Shown here: positions 44,423-48,192 of the stretch, one piece after another
Position numbering within the stretch: position 1 is the first letter of the stretch
Layout: every line of letters begins with the position of its first letter
Source: Promethearchaeota archaeon
Lineage (GTDB): Archaea; Asgardarchaeota; Lokiarchaeia; Sigynarchaeales; SOKP01
NCBI GenBank assembly: GCA_004524515.1
Contig: SDNV01000005.1
Span: forward strand, 1-48,192
Length of the DNA stretch: 48,192 nucleotides
Direction: 5' to 3'
Notes under the pieces: model-generated
What the model was told of the DNA's origin: nothing
Database searches by the model: none
The model's input: the letters and a program-made list of their open reading frames with translations, nothing else
Translations under genes and position numbers: made by a program

Positions 44423-44785
44423 AGAGAAAATTTTTTAATTTTATTGAAAGATCTTTAATTGTATAATTTTCATTCAAGTATTTATTCTTAATTAAAAAGG
44501 TAATTAAACAGTTAAAACCGTTTTGCTTGATATTATTTTTATGATAAGAAATAGTTCATCATTATTAAGGATAATATTTTTAATTAGATAATTGCCGTTT
44601 TTAAAGATTTCCGATATATTTTAAAACAATTTTAAAAAAAAATGCTATTTATTTTATGACGGATATTTCTAAAGTTCTAATGATTAGTTTTATATTTTTT
44701 AAATTCAAATGGAGTTCAATTAAATCATATTTTTCAATTTTTAATTATATAGTATATAATATTATAAGAAGAGAAATGGGAGAGT
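44423..44785. other. Divergent promoter spacer
   Basis: 363 bp between the starts of PAN (minus) and an alpha/beta hydrolase (plus), so it must hold both promoters. AGTATATAAT at 44751-44760 is a likely TATA box for the hydrolase, whose ATG is at 44786. I see no RNA gene or repeat. Confidence 0.45.
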
Positions 44786-45574
44786 ATGCCATATTTAGAT
44801 AATGAAGGGGTAAAAATCTATTATGAGATCGATGGAAGGGGCCCAAATTTAATGATGATCCATGGTTTTGCGGCAAATATTGAGATGAACTGGAGAATAC
44901 CAAATTGGATTGACACATTAAAGGATGAAAACCGTTTAATTCTTATGGACTGCCGGGGTCATGGAAAAAGTGATAAACCTACAGATCCTGCTCAATACGG
45001 TATGAATATGTTATTGGATATAATCAGATTATTGGATCATTTATCAATCGATAAATGCAATTTTTTTGGTTATTCAATGGGAGCAAGACTTACATTATAC
45101 ACATTAATTAATTATCCCAATCGAGTTAATAGCGCTATTTTAGGAGGATTTGTATTGCCCCCCCAACGGGATAAACAAACTTCCTTCAAATATGATTCAG
45201 TTATCAATGCTTTTAAAGCGGATAGTATTAAGAAAGTTAAAGATCCTATAGGTAAGGAATTTCGTAGGTTTGCGGAGTCGACCGGTGCTGATTTGAATGC
45301 TTTAGCCGCAGTAATGACGGCATATCAACAGGCACCTGAGGATTTATACGAAACTCGCGCAAATTATAAAAAAATTCTTAAAAAAATTTCGGTGCCCGTA
45401 TTAACAGCTGTAGGCTCAGATGACTTTTTACCCGGTGATAAAACTTTATTTGCAAAATTAGTTCCTAATGCATGCCATTTTCAAGTTCAAGGCAGAGATC
45501 ACCTAACTTTTGTTCCGGATCCAAAATTCCATGTAATAGTGAAAGCTTTTTTGAATTATGTAAATAATTTATAG
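44786..45574 (+). CDS. Alpha/beta hydrolase
   Basis: 262 residues, single domain, soluble. Oxyanion HGF motif in LMMIHGFAANIE, nucleophile Ser in FFGYSMGARLTLY, acid in AVGSDDFLPGDK and His in VQGRDHLTFVPD. The sequence DCRGHGKSDKP is typical of epoxide-hydrolase/haloperoxidase-like members. The substrate is not predictable from sequence. Confidence 0.9.
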   Translation: MPYLDNEGVKIYYEIDGRGPNLMMIHGFAANIEMNWRIPNWIDTLKDENRLILMDCRGHGKSDKPTDPAQYGMNMLLDIIRLLDHLSIDKCNFFGYSMGARLTLYTLINYPNRVNSAILGGFVLPPQRDKQTSFKYDSVINAFKADSIKKVKDPIGKEFRRFAESTGADLNALAAVMTAYQQAPEDLYETRANYKKILKKISVPVLTAVGSDDFLPGDKTLFAKLVPNACHFQVQGRDHLTFVPDPKFHVIVKAFLNYVNNL

Positions 45575-45610
45575 TCGGGTAGGGAAAATTTCTTTTTCTA
45601 TTGATTTTTT

Positions 45611-46063
45611 CTATACTGTGGAATTCAATCTTCCAATTAGACTGTTTAAACAATCGAATAAAATCTTTTTAATTACTTCATAAGCTAAATCTATTTCTAT
45701 ACTACTATGAAAATCATTATTTTTATAAAAAGCTTTGAAAATTCCGTCGTAGGAGATAATTTTATGAACCGCGTCCACTAAAAAGGAATATATTAATCTA
45801 CTTTCATATTTATCTTTCATAATCAAGGAAAGCATAGCAAGTTCTTTTTTTCCTCGAGCCCATTCAGAAGTAATTTCAAAATAGAGATTAATGATTCTTT
45901 TTTTTTTATTTATTAAAATAATTTCGAAAAACGTCTCATTAACTTCTAAATCAAAAAACCGTATTAGCTTCTCAATAATATCTTCTTCTAATTTTGCATC
46001 GGGGTAAGAGATTAAAATTTCTGGACCTTTTACATTATGAAAGTAAGTTAATACCAGATGCAC
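45611..46063 (-). CDS. Longin-like domain protein
   Basis: 150 residues. The first strand and turn LVLTYFHNVKGPEILISYPD match the start of longin domains in NPRL2-like and other GTPase regulators (a strand, then G-P-x-(I/V) and Y-P). The following strands ETFFEIILINKKKRIINLYF and helix GKKELAMLSLIM, then ESRLIYSFLVDAVHKII, fit a longin core with a helical tail. Last gene of a four-gene minus-strand run. Likely a GTPase-associated scaffold, by analogy. Confidence 0.55.
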   Translation of the reverse strand: MHLVLTYFHNVKGPEILISYPDAKLEEDIIEKLIRFFDLEVNETFFEIILINKKKRIINLYFEITSEWARGKKELAMLSLIMKDKYESRLIYSFLVDAVHKIISYDGIFKAFYKNNDFHSSIEIDLAYEVIKKILFDCLNSLIGRLNSTV

Positions 46064-46187
46064 AATTATCCCCTTTAAATGTGTATTGTGTAATAGGGTT
46101 ACTCTTTTTATATTTGTTTAAAAACAAAATGGATTGAATAAAAGGAAAAGACGATTTTTATGAGCTATTATTAATGTTAGAGAATAA

Positions 46188-46772
46188 TTAAATAGAGACG
46201 GAAAACGGTAATTTAAAGAAGTATGTAGTTTTGATTTTTAAATTTTTGGTAAGTAGGTCTAAATTTGGCTCAAAAACCTGCAAATACGGGGGTTTTTCAC
46301 CCGCTTCTTTATTAATTTTTGAAGATATAAAAAAATGAGGTATAAACGCAGGAACTAATACATTTACACCGATTTTGTATTCAAAAGCTAATAAATCCTG
46401 TATTTGAATGGTATCAATTTGTTGTTGAATTACGTTAATTCTCTCATCTACAGATTTTCTTAACATTTTATTTACTAATGTTTTTGGGAAATTGGGAACT
46501 ACTAAATAAGGTTTGCTATTAACTTTATAGGATGATCTCAAATAAACTACCCATTCTGGAAAGGGGTGCACTTCTAACATTCTCTCATTTTCCAAATCAA
46601 GAATAAGATCACCTACCAAAGGAGTGCCCATGTCAAAATTATATCTTACTTTAAATAAATTAACCCCCTCAGGGGGGGTTTGCACTTCAAATAAATGCCC
46701 ATATAAATCTATATTTTCAAAAAAAGCCGCAAAAGTAATTATATTTTCAATTTTAAGTAAATCTGAAGGCAT
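46188..46772 (-). CDS. Conserved-looking protein, unknown function
   Basis: 194 residues, soluble, beta-rich in the first half (HLFEVQTPPEGVNLFKVRY, then GDLILDLENERMLEVHPFPE) and helix then strands later. It contains two proline-rich turns and no metal or nucleotide motif. It lies between the 91-residue gene and the longin-like gene with gaps of about 100 and 125 bp, so it belongs to the same minus-strand group. Unrecognised family. Confidence 0.6.
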   Translation of the reverse strand: MPSDLLKIENIITFAAFFENIDLYGHLFEVQTPPEGVNLFKVRYNFDMGTPLVGDLILDLENERMLEVHPFPEWVVYLRSSYKVNSKPYLVVPNFPKTLVNKMLRKSVDERINVIQQQIDTIQIQDLLAFEYKIGVNVLVPAFIPHFFISSKINKEAGEKPPYLQVFEPNLDLLTKNLKIKTTYFFKLPFSVSI

Positions 46773-46873
46773 TTTTAAAAAAGATAATTAATTTTATTTC
46801 TAAATTAATTTTTAAAGAGATAAAAACTGCTTTTTTTTTAACGTTTTGGCTTTTTTGTTCTGAATCTCAACTC

Positions 46874-47149
46874 TCATATTTTACCGAGAGTAATTAAGGA
46901 TTGGGCTTTATTCAATTCATCGATTAAATATTGGACAATATTCTCACTTTCCTGAAAATTTAAATTTATCAAGCGTATCTTCAATGAATTAGTTATTACT
47001 AATTCAAAATCTTCTAATTTTAAATTAAAATAGGGTTTAAAAGGACCTATCTCGTCTTTTATAGCTAATTTTAATAATCCTCTAGCTGCAGGGGGACTTA
47101 TATTTACTTTTTCAGATAATTTTTCACCTAAATATTTAATTATTTCCAA
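46874..47149 (-). CDS. Small protein with a helix-turn-helix-like start, unknown function
   Basis: 91 residues. The first half (LGEKLSEKVNISPPAARGLL, then KLAIKDEIGP) reads as helices with a turn at S-P-P-A. The second half has strands LEDFELVITNSLKIRLINL and a final helix. The start is 20 nt after the stop of the seven-helix membrane protein gene, so the two are co-transcribed. I do not recognise the family. Confidence 0.6.
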   Translation of the reverse strand: MEIIKYLGEKLSEKVNISPPAARGLLKLAIKDEIGPFKPYFNLKLEDFELVITNSLKIRLINLNFQESENIVQYLIDELNKAQSLITLGKI

Positions 47150-47169
47150 AGATAGATCCCCTCTTTAGA

Positions 47170-47970
47170 CTAAATTTTATTAAAATTATTATTATTGGAT
47201 AATTCTTTTTTAATTAAACGAACTAAATCCTCTTCAGATAATTCCTTTTCTTTAATTATTTCATAATCCCTATTTAAATAATTCTTTAGTCGTTTTGGCA
47301 TAAACCATGCTATAGCATAGCAGATTGAAAAAACAACCGTCAGTATCGCGGTAATTCCAAAAACAAATACAGCTATAAATGATGGGTCTCCATATTTCAA
47401 TCCATAAGGACCACAGATTTCAGGTACTGCTTGAAAACTCAAGAGAAAGGATGCGAAGGTTAGAAGCTTATATCGATATATAATCCATGGTTGGATATTG
47501 CTGTCCTTTATTTTTTGATAAGCTTTATATGAAGCAAATCCCATCCACCCAAAAACTGTGAATGTAAAAAATATGTCGATTGTTTGCTTTAGATAAAAAG
47601 TAAAAATATTCTGTTCTATATTATAATAATACCACCGTATAAAAACATTTATTACTCCTAAAAGTATGACAATTAAGGTGATAATTCTTCCTTTCAGCTT
47701 TAATCTTTTATAAAACGTCTGATTGGTATAGAATGTTGCTAAAATAAAGCCTGTTGATACAAAAATCTCCTCGAAAGTAGCACCTAATCCTAAAAAAAAA
47801 TTACCTAAAAAACCAATTACCACAAAATAGAATCCAACTCCAAAGAAAACTATATTTCTCATCCTATTTTGGTATGCTCTTAAAAGTAAGAACGTGCCAA
47901 TGATTATTAAATTAATTAGAAAGATTATTAGTAGAATTTGAAATACTGTATATAAAATTTGATAAACCAT
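47170..47970 (-). CDS. Seven-transmembrane-helix protein with basic cytoplasmic tail
   Basis: 266 residues. Seven hydrophobic segments span about 5-235, followed by a charged 30-residue tail (IIKEKELSEEDLVRLIKKEL). The helix count and length resemble the membrane part of the longin-fused protein at 7712-8818, though no sequence identity is obvious. First gene of the four-gene run that ends with a longin-like protein; possibly the membrane anchor of that system. No receptor or transport motif is visible. Confidence 0.65.
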   Translation of the reverse strand: MVYQILYTVFQILLIIFLINLIIIGTFLLLRAYQNRMRNIVFFGVGFYFVVIGFLGNFFLGLGATFEEIFVSTGFILATFYTNQTFYKRLKLKGRIITLIVILLGVINVFIRWYYYNIEQNIFTFYLKQTIDIFFTFTVFGWMGFASYKAYQKIKDSNIQPWIIYRYKLLTFASFLLSFQAVPEICGPYGLKYGDPSFIAVFVFGITAILTVVFSICYAIAWFMPKRLKNYLNRDYEIIKEKELSEEDLVRLIKKELSNNNNFNKI

Positions 47971-48158
47971 TTATTATCATCTTTAACTTAAAACAGATAT
48001 TCCAACATCTTAATCAAAATCAGTTTTTTTAAAATTTAGTGTTTTTTTTTTGGACAAATTTTTCAATTATTGGTTTTCCATTCGTTAAAATTATTAAAAA
48101 AAGATTTGAAAAAAATTTATTGAAAAAAACCATAAATTGATGAATTTGGCTCAATTTC

Positions 48159-48173
48159 TAAACCTTTTTAATT
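48159..48173 (+). promoter_or_regulatory. Possible promoter pointing off the right edge
   Basis: CTAAACCTTTTTAATT resembles the BRE/TATA element seen at 33133 (AAAACCTTTTTATA). It would drive a gene beginning beyond the right edge of the window. No start codon is visible downstream within the window. Confidence 0.25.
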
Positions 48174-48192
48174 CTATCTTAACCACATTGAA

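Overview
The window reads as a chromosome segment of an AT-rich archaeon, most likely an Asgard (Lokiarchaeia-like) lineage. Archaeal markers are TFB, archaeal DnaG, Nep1, RNase P protein 4, L39e, LX/L18a, prefoldin alpha, Sec61-gamma/SecE, PAN, Gar1 and the ArcS/RaSEA archaeosine pair. Several longin- or roadblock-like small proteins, some anchored by membrane domains, together with a C-terminally anchored secreted protein, point to Asgards.

Layout: 1-93 is the start of a gene leaving the left edge. 533-5960 (minus) holds a secreted anchored protein, an acyl-CoA dehydrogenase with an upstream HdrD-like iron-sulfur protein, and a small membrane protein. 6147-6339 (minus) is a tRNA-Phe broken by four introns. 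6927-8818 is a pair of membrane proteins sharing a C-terminal longin-like domain, followed by an orphan CheR. 9998-12011 (minus) is a radical SAM/DUF362 operon. 12150-12404 contains two look-alike structured elements, and 12511-12613 a tRNA-Gly with an intron in the T arm. 12695-18405 is the classic archaeal translation/secretion cluster, diverging from a central promoter region: YhbY, Rnp4 and Nep1 on minus; S19e, PDCD5, L39e, L31e, eIF6, LX, prefoldin alpha, FtsY and SecE on plus. 18467-26293 holds OsmC, DnaG, Get3/ArsA, SAH hydrolase, a double Lrp-type regulator and a PAS histidine kinase. 26461-31157 is arcS-raSEA then gar1-tfb. 31284-36260 has two acyl-CoA dehydrogenase loci, a sulfite-oxidase-fold enzyme and two roadblock-like proteins. 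36327-36630 is a GC-richer, strongly folded non-coding locus. 36689-48192 holds ECF-type T and A components, a membrane-hydrolase fusion, a MaoC-like hydratase, a GHMP kinase, PAN, an alpha/beta hydrolase and a four-gene operon of Asgard-type unknowns with a longin-like protein.

Two observations stand out. First, both tRNA genes carry non-canonical introns whose bulge-helix-bulge folds can be drawn by hand; tRNA-Phe has four, in the D loop, anticodon arm, T stem and T loop. Second, TFB, DnaG, an ECF-type ATPase and perhaps CheR have conserved N-terminal coding sequence upstream of any in-frame ATG, GTG or TTG. In the first three, a Shine-Dalgarno-like motif sits 5-8 nt before an in-frame ATT or ATC, which suggests AUU/AUC initiation. 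Product calls rest on reading motifs; no database search was run.
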